From Monarcha castaneiventris obscurior (taxonomy: Eukaryota; Chordata; Aves; Passeriformes; Monarchidae), in assembly GCA_026261815.1 (NCBI GenBank), contig JAMPIT010000894.1, positions 56,331,647 to 56,395,646 of the forward strand: a DNA stretch of 64,000 nucleotides, read 5' to 3'. Positions 1 to 15,600 of this stretch are shown here, one piece after another. The position numbers and the translations under genes are program-made. Position 1 is the stretch's first letter. Each line of letters opens with the position of its first letter. The notes beneath the pieces are model-generated. The model was not told the DNA's origin. It made no database searches and was given only the letters and a program-made list of their open reading frames with translations.

Positions 1-681
1 CTGTTACTTGAGAAGTCTTCTGCTGTGGTCCTCCATTGCTCACCTGAGTAACATCTCCAACTGGACTGCAGGATAACGCGGAGTGCCTCGATGTATCCTG
101 AAAGTTAACTCCACTTGTACTTGTTAAATAGCTGTGTAAGGAATGCTGTGAAACAGTCAGTTGAGGCTGGACAGACTGAGTACTTGAAGGCCGCTGGTGG
201 TGTTTAATAACACTACATTCTCGCTGAAGTGCTCTATCCATGGAAGCAGTGGAACCAGTGAAGACAGATGTGCTGTAGGCCTGAGACACCTGCTGAGCTC
301 CTCCAAGGGTCGAAGGCAACAAACTAAACTGAGGTTGCAAAAGATGGGGTGCAGATTCTTGAGCAGAACGATACGTGGATGACTGAGGGGGCACACTGGT
401 ACTCAGAACAGAGCTGCCCAGGCGCTCGAATGTCAAAGCAGTTGGAACAGTGCCTTGCGATGTTTTAATCTGTAATAAAGGATCGTGGGAAGTTAAGAGA
501 CCGTTTGAAGTAGCACTGAAAGTAGCATCTTGAAGAGTAAGAGAAGGGGTAGTAGCAAAGTTTCTGCTGCTGAAGGTGTTGGGATGCTGATACGCTGATA
601 AAGCAGAGGTTGGTGGAAATGTTCCAGAGGTTGGCAAAGCTCCAGTAACAAATAGTTCTGTGGCTGTCGAGGAATGCATAC
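1..681 (-). CDS. QSER1: QSER1 coding exon 4 (large exon, truncated by window edge)
   Basis: The exon begins at 681 after a T-rich tract ending in CAG on the minus strand (plus-strand ct at 682-683). Entered in phase 1, it is open to the window edge, giving residues 127 to 353 of the model. The content is Ser/Thr/Gln-rich and low in hydrophobic clusters, typical of the disordered N-terminal half of QSER1. Segments such as [36 protein letters not shown] and [20 protein letters not shown] identify the family. ORFs in the other frames of this exon are shadows. In known QSER1 genes this is the single very large internal exon, so the missing part probably runs several kilobases to the left. Confidence 0.93.
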
Positions 682-3600
682 CTGGAAAAAACAAAAACAA
701 AACAAGAAGGAAAAAGGAGCATAAGGGAGCTTTACAAGTTACAACACTCTGCATTTCTATAAGTCATTTAACTGCAAGCTCTTACAGCATTTACAAATAC
801 AATGTTCTTTAAAATCACCACCCTTTTAAAAAACCCAAACATACATAGGGAGGCACTTATTGTGAGTAATTTTCAAAATGGAAGTGCAGGGTTTTTTAAA
901 AATGCCAAACTCTATACCTGCAGTGAATTGCCAAGGGAAAAACTCATATCTTTAATATGCAAATTGTTGATAAAAAAATTGTACAAGATAAATTCTGCTT
1001 TGAAACTGAAGGCCTCTTTATTAGTTTTTATTTCAGTGTAAAAAGAAGGTCAGAGTAAACTGATCAAAACCCTGGCCACCTTTAATAAACAGTAAAAAGG
1101 CAAAATTACACCTTAGAAGTTGTAATACACACATAGTTTAAGAAGCAATCCCATCTCTTGGATTTACCCTTGCCAATAATTTTATAATTCACTTTATGGG
1201 AAACATTTCAGAGTATACAGTGAAATAGCTAATGGTCTATACACTCTGCAATTCATTTTCTTCAAGGAGGGGTTTGATTTTCAGTACAAGCAATGAATAT
1301 GATTTGTATGCTTTCTGAAGTGAGAGTCCAAAATATCCACAGACAGCAATCATCTGCACGGTGCAATAGCAACTATCCAACTGAAAAGTGTATTACTTAT
1401 TTGCATCCAGCCATTGGTATGACATCCTGGCTTAAACGAGATTTCTCAACAGAATACACTACTCCAGCAGAAATAGGAGTGTGAAATTCCCTTGCAAGCT
1501 TTGAGGCTTAGAGCTGTGATCCATATTATTCAGTGCTTTTCACCCTGTAACTTGCAGGCACTGGTGAAGTTTGTGTACTATTTCCAAAGTCTACCAAAAA
1601 AAGTGAAGAAGGCAAGTTTATTCCCAGAGAGGCTTAAAATTATTGTAAAGGAATCAGTTTCCACTGGGGAATTTACCAGGGTATGTAAATCAGAAAAAAT
1701 TAAAATCAGTGGAATGATTTGACCTTTTTCAGTTCTTCCTGCACACTTAAGACAGTTTTTAGCTTTGCATCATTTGAGAATAAATAAAAACTCTCAGTAA
1801 ATAAAGCTTGTTTAGAAACAAATACTTCAATTTAAAAAATAATTCAATTTACAATGCAGTAAGTCTTCCTAAGCTGATTGCAACTTAATCATACAATTGC
1901 TTTTGAAGTTTCAGGTGAAGCTAAGAAATAAATTCTTTGTTTCTCCCTTTTAGTCCAAGACAAACTGACATGAAGAGATGTGATAGTGAAGGAATGTCAA
2001 GGTATTTTTCCTTAGTCAACAATAAGGTCTTTCTAAGCAAGAAAGTATAAACAGTGTTTCAAAGCACTTTTTTCCCCCTATTCTAAAAAAATGCAACATT
2101 TTGTACAAGTGGGTTCTCTTTTACTGATCCTGACTGCTAACACAAAGGTAGGGACATCTAGAAGCACCAAAAAAGGGGAAGAATTTAAACCTGTTTTAAC
2201 TGCAGACGTTCATTTCTCATTTAACCTGCATTTTTCCTTTCTCTTCCATAAATCAAAATCCTTCCAACTATACCCATAACTTCTTAAACCAGGCAAGAGC
2301 CAGTCACAGGAACACTAGTATGGCAGAACTGCTGGGCTTTATATTTTAATATTTGTTCAGGAGAACACAAAAGGCATGGCAAAGGTACTAAGCTGTGTGA
2401 ACAGACAGACCCTCACTACCCTAAGAAATCAGAATGCTGATTACACGACCCACAGATCAAAGGAACACTTGGAAGGACAAATATAACAAACACAATGTTC
2501 TTCTTTTTCCCCCAAAATCAGCAGTTGCGGGGTTTAGAGAAAACCCCAAAGTAAGAAACTCGTCTAAAAAAAGGTCACCTTGCAGAGTGAAGAGCTCTTG
2601 CTTTCCCTCATCAAAAAAGTTTGTAGAAGACAAAGCTCTCAAAAGACACTTGGGAGGATTGAGGGTTACAGAAAAGCAGCAAAAGTATTAAAGGACAACA
2701 AAAAGCTCAGAGAACCGGTAATATTGAAAAATGGGCTTACTGATGAGTTCTTAGTAATGAGTACTGAGAAGTCTCTCAATCACTGGTACCAACATCAAAC
2801 CCGACCCACAGCATCTCTCCCCATTCTTCACAATTCACTGTTAGGCAGGCTGCAATGGAGAAAATGCTAGGACGAAGAGAAAAAAAGATTTCTTCCCAGC
2901 TGACATTCTGATGTGAGGATGGGTCATCATAACTCTAAACTCATAACTGATTTATATTAACATTGCCAGATTAACAGTGTGCATCTTCATCTCTGCTCCC
3001 ACATAGCTGCTTTTGTCAATGGTGAGTTAAAAGCCACAGTCTCTATTCCTAACTTTTCAAGTTGCTCTTCATAGAATGCAGCTGCACATTACCCTCAACA
3101 GAATAAGTGCAAACTGACAACAAAAGGACTGTTCCTCTCTTACTGCCTTGTGCCTCCTCCCCAAATCAGAACAGCAATCATACAGCTGCACTGAGACACA
3201 GATCAGCCTGCTGATACAGAGGAAAACCATCCCACCAAAGGAAAAAAGCCACTCAAACATTTTCTGTCAGATCAGTGACTAGATCCTGCACTGCACAGCT
3301 GCACAATCACTCCATAAGTTTAACCAGAACTTGAAGCTACCCACAGATGCAGTAGCAACACTTATCTTGGTGTGACTGTCTACAGCGAGCTCAAAACCTG
3401 CAGTTTCCTGCCCTGCACAGAAGGCTTGACAGATGGGGGAGGTTTATGGAAGGCAGTCAGTCTGCCAAAAGAAATGGCACATTTGTTTAGTTGTAAATTA
3501 GATCCCTTATTTCTATGTGACATGCACCTCAGACCTTCTTGTTGAGAACACCTTGCTCATTACTTCCATGTACAAAGGGGCCAAAGCTACCCATAGATTT

Positions 3601-6600
3601 TTAGTACTAATACCACAGAAGAACTATCACAGGGAACAAAATTTGAGAATGAAAGATTTGCTAGGATGTACAGGTAGTGTGCCTGAACAGGCTTATAGTG
3701 ATAGTGAGAATAATTCCAAACAAAGCTGGGAGAATAAATTTGACTCACTATGCATCTAAATCCCTTCTAAACAACCAGAACTTCTGCTCATATAAATTTT
3801 ATGCTAACATAATTTCATTGATTTTGATATTTTTAAATGTTGAGATGTAGAAGAGGTAGAAAACATGCAGTCTTTCCAGTTAGTCAGAATATTTTTGTTT
3901 CAAATCCTCCCAAACATTCAATATAACAACGACAAAATTTTATTTCAAGAGAAAATTTTCACCTGTCTGCCAGGAAGGAGCCCTGAATTGCGGTAAAAGG
4001 GTAGATCCTGAAGAGACTGCCTGAGCAGTACGAGACTCGATAGCAGAGAGAAAATTCATAACTGAAGAAGTTTCCTTAGTGTTACCTCCAGCACTGTGCA
4101 TACTGGTATCAAATATTCCTGAAAGACCTAGATAACAGTGGAGGGAAATGAAACAAAACAGGTAATTCAGATGAATTTCAAAGAAGCAAAATGAAGTAAC
4201 AAGGATATATGTTCATAATTCACTACAAAACCCCTATCCTAAAAAACATTAGCATTGTTAAAGTACATTGTTTTTCTGTGTTTAACTGTTATGCAGCGTT
4301 ACAACTGCATACAGTTTACAGCATACATTTTAAAATTCATTGTTAAATGTATGTCAAATATGATGCTTCAAATAATATTTAAGTACACCAGTAAAATTCT
4401 TCCTTTATCCAAAGATTCACCATTCTATTTTCACCTGGTTAAACATTCAGAATTCCTCCTGAAATGTGTTCAACTTTTCTATATCCACTTTTTCTCCTTT
4501 TGGGCAGCTTATGGAAGTTTGGACACATCATAGGACTGGCACATGAAAAGGAGTTTTGGTTGCATTCCCTGTTTCAACAAACACCTTCATGTGTTTCCCA
4601 TTGCTCAGACCTTTCAAAAGCAGGGGGCTCAATGGGAAGCACTGGCGAGATCCAGAGTTGTGAGTGACTGAGATTATGGCAAGACTGCAGTTCTGACCCT
4701 CCATCACCCTGATCAAGGACCTGGCCAGGAGACTACAGACTCCAGTCAGCATATGAGCTCAAACACCTTTCTTTGCAGACTGGGTTGCAAAGTGAGCATG
4801 AAGAGGTCAAGCCCTGTCTTCTCCTGACATGGAGACAGGATATCACCAGGATCAAAGATGGATCCCACTGCAGATGTCACACAGCCTAACCCACTGCTGC
4901 ATTTTAAATGAATTGTAACTTTTCCCCAGCACGGCCTCAGTGTGCACATGGAAGTACCAGCAGCAGCGTGTTGCAGCTCGCATCAGTTTTGCTGTTTGCT
5001 TTAGTCTGGAGGAGCTGGCAGCATTTCTGCTGCTGGCTCAGAGGCACACAACTTTTGGCCCTTCTGCATAGGCCAAACCCTGAAAAGCTGTATTTTAAAG
5101 AATAAGTGCAGCTTTTTCAAAAAAACAAGATACTAAGCATAACCTGCCTTTATATTTTCCTTTCTACTTAGGACATTTTGATAAAACCTAACAACTGTTA
5201 ACTTTCTACTACACACTCAGCTTTTCTAATACCAGTTGCCACCACTTATATGACAAACTCCCTTTGATTATAAAATTCATTAACTTTAATCTAAATGACG
5301 TAACAGTTGTTTGGTTTTTTCCTCTGTAGCTATTTAAGCAGTATTCTCATGATATGAACAATTACCAGCAGGATGTTGCGTAGTTGAATATCCAGGAAGC
5401 TGATGAGAAGCTGTGTATGTCTGTCTGTGAAGGTCTGTTTCTGAATGTGATGAATGTCCTCCTCCATAGCTTAAGCTAAGGAAGAAATTAAACATTATTA
5501 ACAAAATATACAGGTAGAGAAACAAAGAACAATTATGACATTCCAATCACAAGCCAAAAAGTTACAGAAATACTGGAACACTCAAACCCAAGATCAGACA
5601 GATGTAGTTCTGCTAGGATACCACAAAAAATGTTAATCAAATAAAAAAAGTACTATGAAACCTAAAAAGCCAAAGGGTGGGGGAAAACCTTACAAAAATC
5701 AAAGTTGATCACAAAAAAGTTTATAAGGGACTAGGTCAGAAAGACAGAGTTCAACTGTGAGAAACACTCACTGGACACTTTTTGTAATGATTTACTGATG
5801 TAAAGCCTGCAAAGCAGATAACTATGAACACATGCCCACTTTAACATTTCAATTTTTAATTCCATTAAAACTTACAGGACCTCATTTAATTCAAAGGCTG
5901 GAATGACCAGGATGCTGTGGGAGCAATAGCTTTTAAAAAGATTCTGGTACTTTTGGTACAATTTAATAAAATTGACAGAGAAAGCACTACCAAGTGATAA
6001 ATCCATGTTCAGATCTCCTAGCATTAAATTTAAGTTAATGATTCACAGCTTTTATTTAACATTTTTAAGTGAGTCACCTAAATTAACATGATGTTTCAAT
6101 CATGTTTTCAATCAGGCTTAATGGAAGCAAACTGAAAATATACATTGTCTGGGTCTGTGCAAAACCAATAATGCAGAAAAGAAATAAATGCAATCTAAAC
6201 ATCAAGCAACCTTACAAACCTGCCAAAAGCCCTAATGATTTCCAAAAGCAGAAAACAGAGGGGGAAGTAAAACAAAAACCCCAACCTTTCAAGCTTCCAC
6301 AGACTCAGCTCTGCATAGCACCTGTCAAATGGGAAAAAAATGAAGGCCGGTATGACCAAGTAACCATTTATCCTCTTCTTTTCTTGCCTTTTGGACATTA
6401 AGTATATAGGTAGCTGCTACTTGCTCCAGTGCACATGTGAGACTGCTTTAAGTTCAAAATTCAAGTGTAAACAAATGCCAAAACAACCCAAACCACAGCC
6501 CTCCCTGCTGCCTGCTGTAAGGGAGACTTCCCTTATCTTCCATCCCCTGGGATGAGGGGGCAGTCACTCTGCAGAAGGGAAAAATTGAACTCTCGGTGCC

Positions 6601-9600
6601 AGGAACCATGACATCATGGGAAAGTTTTATAGAAGACACCAAATAATATAAAAATTGGCAACTTGGCTGGATTTGTTTCATTTTCATTAAGATGACGAGA
6701 GGAGCCAGACAAGCCTCTTAGAGCATTATGACCCGCACACATCATGAACCAGTAAGAGCCTGTCTGTGCAGGACTTTCCTGCCTGAGATGCACTACCAGG
6801 GGATGTATTTTCCACTTCAGCAATGCTCTATAGTCAGCATGCCAGGCTAAAGCACAAGCCTAAAGAATGAACCTAAATACTTTGAACAAACAAAGACCCT
6901 CAGCTACTGCTTTCTCAGTTGTGCTCATTGTCTAGCACTTTAACACCTTTCACAGCAATAACTGCAATTTAGAGAATTGCCAAACCTAAATTCAGAGTCA
7001 GCAGATCCCTGTGCTTATGCTGTAGAGGACAGATCTTTGTGCAGTTCAACACTATGCATCAGCAACTGATTTCTATTATATGCTGACTGAAATCTAACTA
7101 TTTGCATCACTGCTATGGACAATTGGCAGACTTGATTGCATGACATTATAAGTTATTTATTTATTTTCAGCATGAAACATTTTCTATTATTTCCAGACAA
7201 AAAAGAAAAAAAATGCAACAGTGTTCTGCACATAAAACATTACGCAAGGAATAAAGCCAATAGAAATGCAAGTATTTTCACAAGAAAAATTTTAATGTTA
7301 AGGTAGTTTGGGGTTTTCAAACAAACTTGCATAGCTCGGAAAAAACCCCAAACTTCAGAGACATGAAGCTTTCTTCAGGTCTTTTTAATAAATAAAAAAG
7401 CATTACATGAGAAATTAAGTTTCTAAACTGAAGCATGGCAGCACATGCATTGTTGGCAAGAATTATCTTCACTGACACAAATGCTGAGCTTATGAAAACT
7501 TTCCTGCAACAGCAGTAGGTTGTATTTAGGTTTTCTTGCAAGTTTACTTACATCATTTACCTATACAAGTGGATGGGGTGCTGACTTCTCTTTCATTCAC
7601 ATTTTAAAGGCAAACTCTTAAGTCCTACAGCAGCACAGCTTCCTTTTAACATTCAGTATTTTCAGGCTGAGAGGCACTCTGGTGGTGTTCTAGGTAACTG
7701 GGCCTACATTTTACAGCAAAAGCCCTTCCAGATGAGGCAAGACTCCCCAAACCAGTACAGTATATCAAGCAATATCGCCTTGTTCCTCCTCTTATATTGT
7801 AAATGCAAAAGGTCATGAGCAAAAAGTGGATGAACTTTAATTAACCACCTGAAAATTTTAGAAATTAAAAAATTTGTTAGGAAGGAGCCTTTTGTGTTTG
7901 GGTTTTTTTATTATTTATTTGTTTTATTTTAAATTTCTATTTATTCTGGTTGTTCGGTGAAGATTGTGATTCATTTCCCCCCCTCTTCATGCCTCTACAA
8001 GACACACTTTTTTTGTAAAGGGCAGGTACAGTACACACAAATGCCACAAGACTGCCTAACACAAGCCTGCAGGCCAGAGGCAGAATGCTCCGGAAGATAA
8101 AAGTAACTTGTAAAACAAACTTGGACAAAGACTCTGTAACAAGGACGGTGCTACAATTAGCACTGGGATACAAAATAACCTCTAGACTCCAGCACTCAGA
8201 AACATTGTTAATTACTAGAACCTCAAAAATTCTGGTCATGAATGGGCATCTTAAGAATACTCAAAGTATACGATGGGGCTTTTTTTTTGAATACAAACTC
8301 CCAGTTCATAGTTAATGCAACCGCAACCTCAAAAATGAATCTGTCTTTCAATAAAAAACATTGTATTTATTTGAACAGTTAATTGTTTATTGTATAATTA
8401 CTGGTTGCTGGAATGTAGATGCTTATCTCAAAAAGCCTTGCATATATGCCTTCAGTTTACATAAGCTTATCCTAAACAAGCACAGCAATCTGAGAGATTA
8501 CTGCCTTAGGGTTTCTTTTTATAAAATTTAACTTCCAAACAGATGAACTTACACAGCATGTAATTCACATATCAAAAATACATCCAGCATGGCACATAAT
8601 ACCCTTATGGCTACCAAGTTCTTTGTGCTCTTGTTTAGAAGTTTGCTACAATTTTGCAAGTTCTTACTTGTACTGAAATGTCATATAAGTTACTCCCGAG
8701 ACATTCACATTACTTGGTACTTTGTTATGCACTGTTCCAGAAGCACTTGGCTCTTATCACTGATTATCAGTGATTTCCCACTTCCACTGTCACAGTGAAC
8801 TGCGCAATGGAGTGATTACTGCTAGGAAATAATATTAATTTGACACACAGATTTGGAAAATAATTCCCCCGAAGTATTTTTCATTGAAAAGATGCATTTA
8901 ACTTTAGTGTAATATTTAAGAAATTATTAAAAGAATTATCATTATTTGTCATTGCTGTAATAATGCAATCAAAAAATATGTATGACATGGAAGTGAAATG
9001 ACTCAAGTATTAATCTGATTTTTTTCACCTATATCAGTTTGGCTAATAGAAGATATTTACTTTTCCAGTAAAATTTCTGGAAGAAAACTGTATAGTCATT
9101 GCACTTCATTGTTACTAAAATACCTCAGCCTTGATTTACTCCTTTTTGTCAGCCCAGATTAACTCTGTCAGGAATTGACCCTTCACACATCTGTTTGCAT
9201 TGCTATTCTCACGATCATTTATTTTCAAAGCATTCTTCAATCCAACAGTTCCATACAAATTCAAGTCTCCATCTGCAAAAGGTTATCAAGTCCCATTGCA
9301 CTCACCACCCTCCTCACTTGCCAACAGAATTATCAGGTTTATGCTTTACACGAGTGAGGGATGCATTTTGCAACTTCAAACCCAGATGGAAATACCATTT
9401 TTACATGGAAACAAAATTCAGCTGCAATAAACACTGGACATACAAGTAAGTATTTTTATTTTATTTTCTTCAAATAACCTTGTTCTCTGAGGTATCCATA
9501 CAGAATAAAACACAGAAATGGGAAAAAAAACAACAATACTTTACATAAATATCTTTGTTCCCTTTCCATGCAATAATACTCCTTTTAATATGTATTAAGT

Positions 9601-12600
9601 AAATTTTATCAGCTTTCTACTTTATTTTCTAGGTAAATCTTCATTACAGCTTAGCAAATTTTAAGGTTTTTGATTGATTCATTGATTGACTGATTGATTA
9701 ATTATGTTGCATTTGATAGTTTTTTGAGGGGGGGGGTGTTTGGATTATTTTTAATTTAGTAACAGCAGTCATTCAAGTACTAGGGAAACTCACTCACAAT
9801 GCTTACATGAAAAGCAGACCACAACTCTTCAGGAACAAAGGATACTTCTGGGTGCAATACCTCGTTCTTAGGCACTTGTAACTCCTGCCTCTCACATAAA
9901 GTAAAATTGCTTCGCAAAACCCCACGTTAAATTTCAGAGCACTTTCAAAGCATTCAAATGGTGCAGGCTGTGCTCGAAGTGAAACTGGACACCTCCAAGC
10001 CAAGTAGGTGCACAGGAAACTCCTGACTCCAGGAGATCCGAGAGGTGCTCCCACCACCCTGAGAAGGGAACTCAGTGCCCCAGCACTGGGGTCCTGCACA
10101 GGCTGACAAGTCTGAGAACAAAAACAACCAAGCCCAAAAAACAAAAGCCAACAACCCAGCATGCATACAAGGCAACAGATTTGAGGCAGACCAGGAAATT
10201 TGATCTCATTTTTGTCTGCCTGTTCTGCCTTACTGAAAACAAGAGCTCCTGTGAGATGACTCGGCACAGCCCCCTTCTAATTAAATCACCATAAAGGAGA
10301 TTAAAAAGAACAGTGATAGCCTCATACTGGCAAGAAAATACCTTAAAACCCACACTTTGCATTTTATCTTACTTGAGATACATGTGAAATAGGGAAATAT
10401 CACTCAATTTTCCCTCTCTATCCCAAAGCTCAGACACTTGGCAAAGGAGTCTCTCTCCAACCAGCTACTTAGCTGTGCCATAGCAAATTCTACTCAGAGA
10501 CCAAAAGAAAAGCCATAAAACTGACGAATGCACTTCTAAATATTAAAAATGTCATTCTAAATATAAGATACAGAAACTGACATGCAGCTTACATCACTTT
10601 TTGCCACTGTATTTGATTTTAGATGTGTAAAGTGCAGTTCCAGGCTGCATTACCTGCTGACAAGTACATAGTTAGGATTGCTTTAGTGAGATACAACGTT
10701 TATTATTTTGCTTAAATACTTATCTTTGTTAATTTGCCTTTACTCAAGCAACTCGTGGAGAAGGAATAGAGTATTACTTGAAAACATTACTTGAATTTAA
10801 TACAGATGAATTGGGTGGCAAATGGCCCTTCAGCTGCCCATTGTAACTGCAAGAGTTCCCTGTTTGCTACAATCAAACTAGAATGTAATTCAGCATCTAG
10901 GGGTTATCTAGAGCGCAGAATAAAATTAACATTTAAAAGCAATGTTAGAGGTAGATAACTTTAATCCAGAAATGTGTTTTGTCTTGTGTTTTTAAAAAGC
11001 CATGACTCTAAGAAGCAGAGGAGGGAGTTGCCCAGGAAGAAAGCTGCTACTTAAGTGAGTTCAATGCCATTAGTAACACCAAGTCATTCCTGTCCACCAC
11101 ACTTCAGGAGGTTTAAAAGCACAGAAAGCCCTTATAGACAACAGAAAACAGAAACAAAATGTTTCAAAAACTAATTCCAATAGAAAGCAAATGCCTTCTC
11201 AGCCCAGAAACCCATTTCAGTGCAAAATATTTTCAAAATGTATACAATATGTGATTTTTCACTTCTATTTCCCAGCCACAGACATACTGGGGGGATGGGG
11301 AAGACATCGCAAGCACAAATTTGGGTTGAAGCCTGAAAATGTTGGCAGGTTCATGAAAAATAGGAAACCAGCCTACTCCCTGCATCTAATTCCCTTGATC
11401 CTCTCATTACATTATACAAGACAAGACAAACCTTAACATTATATTTGCACAAAGAGAAAGAATATTTAACAATCCAGGACAGCTGCAGAATCCATGAGAC
11501 AAAAGAAAAAAAAAATTGCTACTCAAAAAATAAAGTCCACCACTGAAAAATCAAAAGAAAATCATCTCTAAAATTAATACCTCAAGGTACATAATGCATT
11601 CTTTCAAGAATACCATACATCTTTAGCATTTGCCTAGCCTGTTTTACAATTATAACAAGAAATAAATAGATATCAATAGTTTCACGTATTATTAACTATC
11701 TAATAGTATTGTTCTTCAAGATAGATGACATTTGGAAGGATGGAAAATACAGAATCAGACTCCAGTACTGAGGTAAGTCAGTAAACCACAGAATAGAAGC
11801 ATTTTATCAACAAGCTCCACTGTTTGTTGGTGATGGCACATTCTCCCTTTAATGCAATTACACACTACATATCCAGTGTAGAATACATCCCATCCTAATA
11901 AACCAAAGGCAATCACCCTCCACTCTTTCATTAAAAATGAAGCTATAATGTTAATTTTCCCCTTCAATTCAAAGGCAGTGCCACCAAGAGCACGGCTGAG
12001 ACTGCCACAATGTGGGCCAAGGATAGCCTGGAGGTACTTGCGAGAGGAAACACTCATTACTTCCTCGATTTCTAGCAGCAGAGATAAGGAGCTTCTAAGA
12101 ATTAGATTTTGAGGTAGAAAATTACATGCAGGGAGCTGCCTCAATAAGCAAAAGTTCATGCTGTTCCTGTGATTCTTCACCTGAATATATATCATATCTT
12201 ACGGGAATAAAGAGGTTTTATGGCACAAAAGGTCCATCTGCCTTTTATTTCCATGTTAATGTGTCTGACTCCTAATGCTTGATCCTTTTAAAAATGAAAA
12301 ACCCAAAACCCCTTCAGGAAAGCCAAAATAGTCTTACTGGGACTTCAATACCTGCGTGCAAGTGCTGGCTTGTCTGATTAAGTAACCTGCGGAGTTCTTA
12401 ACAACAAAGACAATATAATTTTGTTTTCAAAAAATCAGTTAAACTCTATCTTGAAAATATGTATGCAAAAACTAATATTCAGATAAAAATGAGCTATTTA
12501 TAAACTTCAACTTCACTTACTACTGAGTGACAGGACAAACTATGTCATTTTAAAATGCATACAATCTAAATCAGTTTTCTTTATAAGGTTATGGCTGAAA

Positions 12601-15600
12601 TGCAGTACATTTAACAAATAATTTTTTTAAAATCAGAATTGGTAAATTTGGTACCACTTCTCTCAGCTTTGACAAAAAAACTTTGTAACTTAACCAAAAC
12701 AACTTTCCAACAGAAATTTTGCAGCTTACAAAATGAAACTAAAATGAAACTGTTCTACAGTAACATCAGTTTTGAGCTCCTGATCCTTGTTTAAAGACCT
12801 GAAGGTCTGGAAAGGAGCTTTCAGTGCTTTCCTGCTCTGAATATTCAAGCCGAACTTTGATGTCCTTATTAACACAGTATCATTTACTCTCCACATCTAA
12901 ACAGACACTGTTACACATATCCTCCCAATTTCCATTATAATGCAGTGTCAGAAATAATTTTAAGACATTTGTTTGCCAAGCAATGTTTTGGGGACTCATA
13001 CATCTTCCCTGACAGCTTCTACTCTATCAGCCCCTGCAGAAACAGGAGTGCCATTATGATCTGTGTAGCTCCCACCACTGTAAGATCTGCAATCTTATTT
13101 TCTTGCCTTTTGAGACACTGGATTATTTTGTCACTATATTTACTTATCCTCTTCTCTATGAAAGAACTTTTGCTTTATCCAGCATAGAGACAATAGCTGT
13201 GATTCTTAAAATTAGCAATACTTCTCTCCTAGACTTTAACTTAAAATTTCAAAAGATTTTAGTAACAGAAAGTAATGGAAATCTAACACCTTCTCTGATA
13301 TATGTTGCTGTTCTGTTGTAAAAAGTGTACTTGGGGCATATTCAAAACTCTTCTGAAAATCATTCCAGTATTAATGGTTGAACACACAGCATAATCCTCT
13401 ATTACAGCTGAAATACACACAAAAAGATTCCATTACTTTTAATAACAAAATTTTATTTTGAAATATAAAAATCAGCAGAGCGTTATCTCAAGATGTGGCT
13501 TAGCCACGTCAGAGCCTTACTAAAATTACAATTCATTTTACCTATTGAAATGCTTTTCAACCCTCATCCTCCCACAGTTATTACAGCATCCTATTTTGTG
13601 GCAAGCTTGAGTCTTACCTTTAGGGTACTACAGGCATATTTGATACCCCATTTCTTAATAAGCCCTTTGTTCTCCATTTATAGGGAAAGGACGAAGCTGA
13701 AGTTGAGATTTTCCCCTCAAAAAGAGGTAAGAAATGCAAATACATATGTGCTGTACACCGACAGAGCCATCTCAGGCTGTCAGTAGGCTCTTTTCATTAC
13801 CAAACCTCAAAGCACTTCCCAGTTCCATAACCCATGGAATACCTTGTCCTTCAATCTAGGGAAACCAAGGCACAAATAATAACCCACTCCATCACCACCA
13901 AGTCTCCAACACTCAGCACTGAAATAAGTCAGTTTCTCAAGGTTTTGTGAAGTCAAAATGCACCCCTGTGAAGAGCAGTGGCCCCAGGGCCCACAGCTAC
14001 AGAACTAGCATAGAATAGGGGCATCTACTCAGTGTCCACATCTGAGATCACACATCTTGCCACCCAACAGCCAAAAATTCAAGGCCATTAAATGGGATCT
14101 AAGCCTCCTAGCATGTCCAGTACAATGTTTTCCACATCCCACACACTACAAGGGCTAAGCAGCTCCTTTAGATTCAAAACAAGAGGTATCCCTATGACTA
14201 ACACCATTTCTATCCCAATTTAGGAGGTGTGCCCAGGAAAGATCTAACATATTAACAACACAGTTCATCATAAAACACAGCAGCAAAGAGTCTTTTGCAT
14301 TAAAGGAAACATCACAGGGTGTTATTATCCAAGTTTACAAGGAAAATTAGCATAGTTCTTGAATTTAGCTCTTATACCTCTTCACAAGTGCTCTCCTCAT
14401 CCTAAAACAGGTTTAAAATTACATTTTTAACCTTGCAAAGGGGACCCTGGCTATCATTTCATTTGTCACAAGTCACTATTTAGCTGAAAATACCAGATGA
14501 ACCCAGTTGCTTGAACCCATTCAACTTCTAGTTGAATGCTTCAACTAGAAAATGTGCATTGTTCAAAACTGTAGAAATATATTTACAGTTACATGGCATT
14601 TACTTTGAGATGGGAAAAACGTCACTATATTAAACAAATTCCTTGAATATGCCCCAGATATTGATTTGAGCTTTCACAATGATCATACATATGTCTAAAG
14701 TATTAATCAAGATCAAAAGAGCACACACACCCAAATTAAAAAATATCCTTTAATTGGGGAAAAAAATCTGTATTCTCTTAAAAACAGTAACAAAAGGGAG
14801 TTTTTTTGGAGGGGAAAAGATGAAAATCCCATCTCTCTCCAGCAGCGCTGACTATCAGTAACCTCCAGCTCACCAGTGCCAGCAACTGGAGGTAGTTAAC
14901 ACATGGTTGTGTTCAGAGTACTGAGGAGTTGGCTTTCCACAATCACTCTTTGCACAGCAAACAAACAAATGTTCAGATTCAAGAAAAACTTATTAGAAAT
15001 CCTATTCTTGGCAGCCTCTGTAGAACATAATAAAATCGGAGGAACGCAGGGATTGAAGGATTATTCACTGTCTAGCACTGGAATTTTTGACACGAAGACA
15101 AGAGAAAGTAAACAGGATGTGGTGTGAAACACCAAGCTGCCATATTTCTGAGAGGGATTTCCTGGTCAGGAAAAAGGGCAGCATGGAAGGTGCAGCACAG
15201 GCTGGTACACTCAGCGTGGCCCACACCATGCAGGCGCAGTGACCCTTTGTCTGGCACGTTCTGGATGACCAAAAGCTCTCAGAACAACCTGCCAGACATC
15301 TGGAAATGCTAGGCAAAGGGCTGGAGCCCTCCAGCTCTTCTCACACAACACTGCCAGCTGAAAAAGGAGGGATATCTCCAACCAAATCTAGATGTATGAC
15401 TGCCCCAAGTATAACTCCTACAGGATTATTAAGGAATAAATGTTCCTTAGTACCCTGCTCTGTAAACACTATTACTCTAAGATAAGGATGCCTAAGGGTG
15501 CCTTCTTCCTGCTGAGCATAATTGGTTGTGCTTTTCCAAGTCCTAAGCAAGCAACACAGGTAGGCATGTAGAAGGAAGACGAAAAACAAGAAAAGCAATA

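Noticed and set aside
5334..5546. 70-codon minus ORF as a separate small protein
   Set aside because: Its central part is QSER1 exon 2; the ends are intronic read-through across the splice sites.
9803..10267. 154-codon minus-strand ORF as a gene in QSER1 intron 1
   Set aside because: Cysteine- and leucine-rich composition without any domain, no recognisable splice context and overlapping ORFs in other frames.
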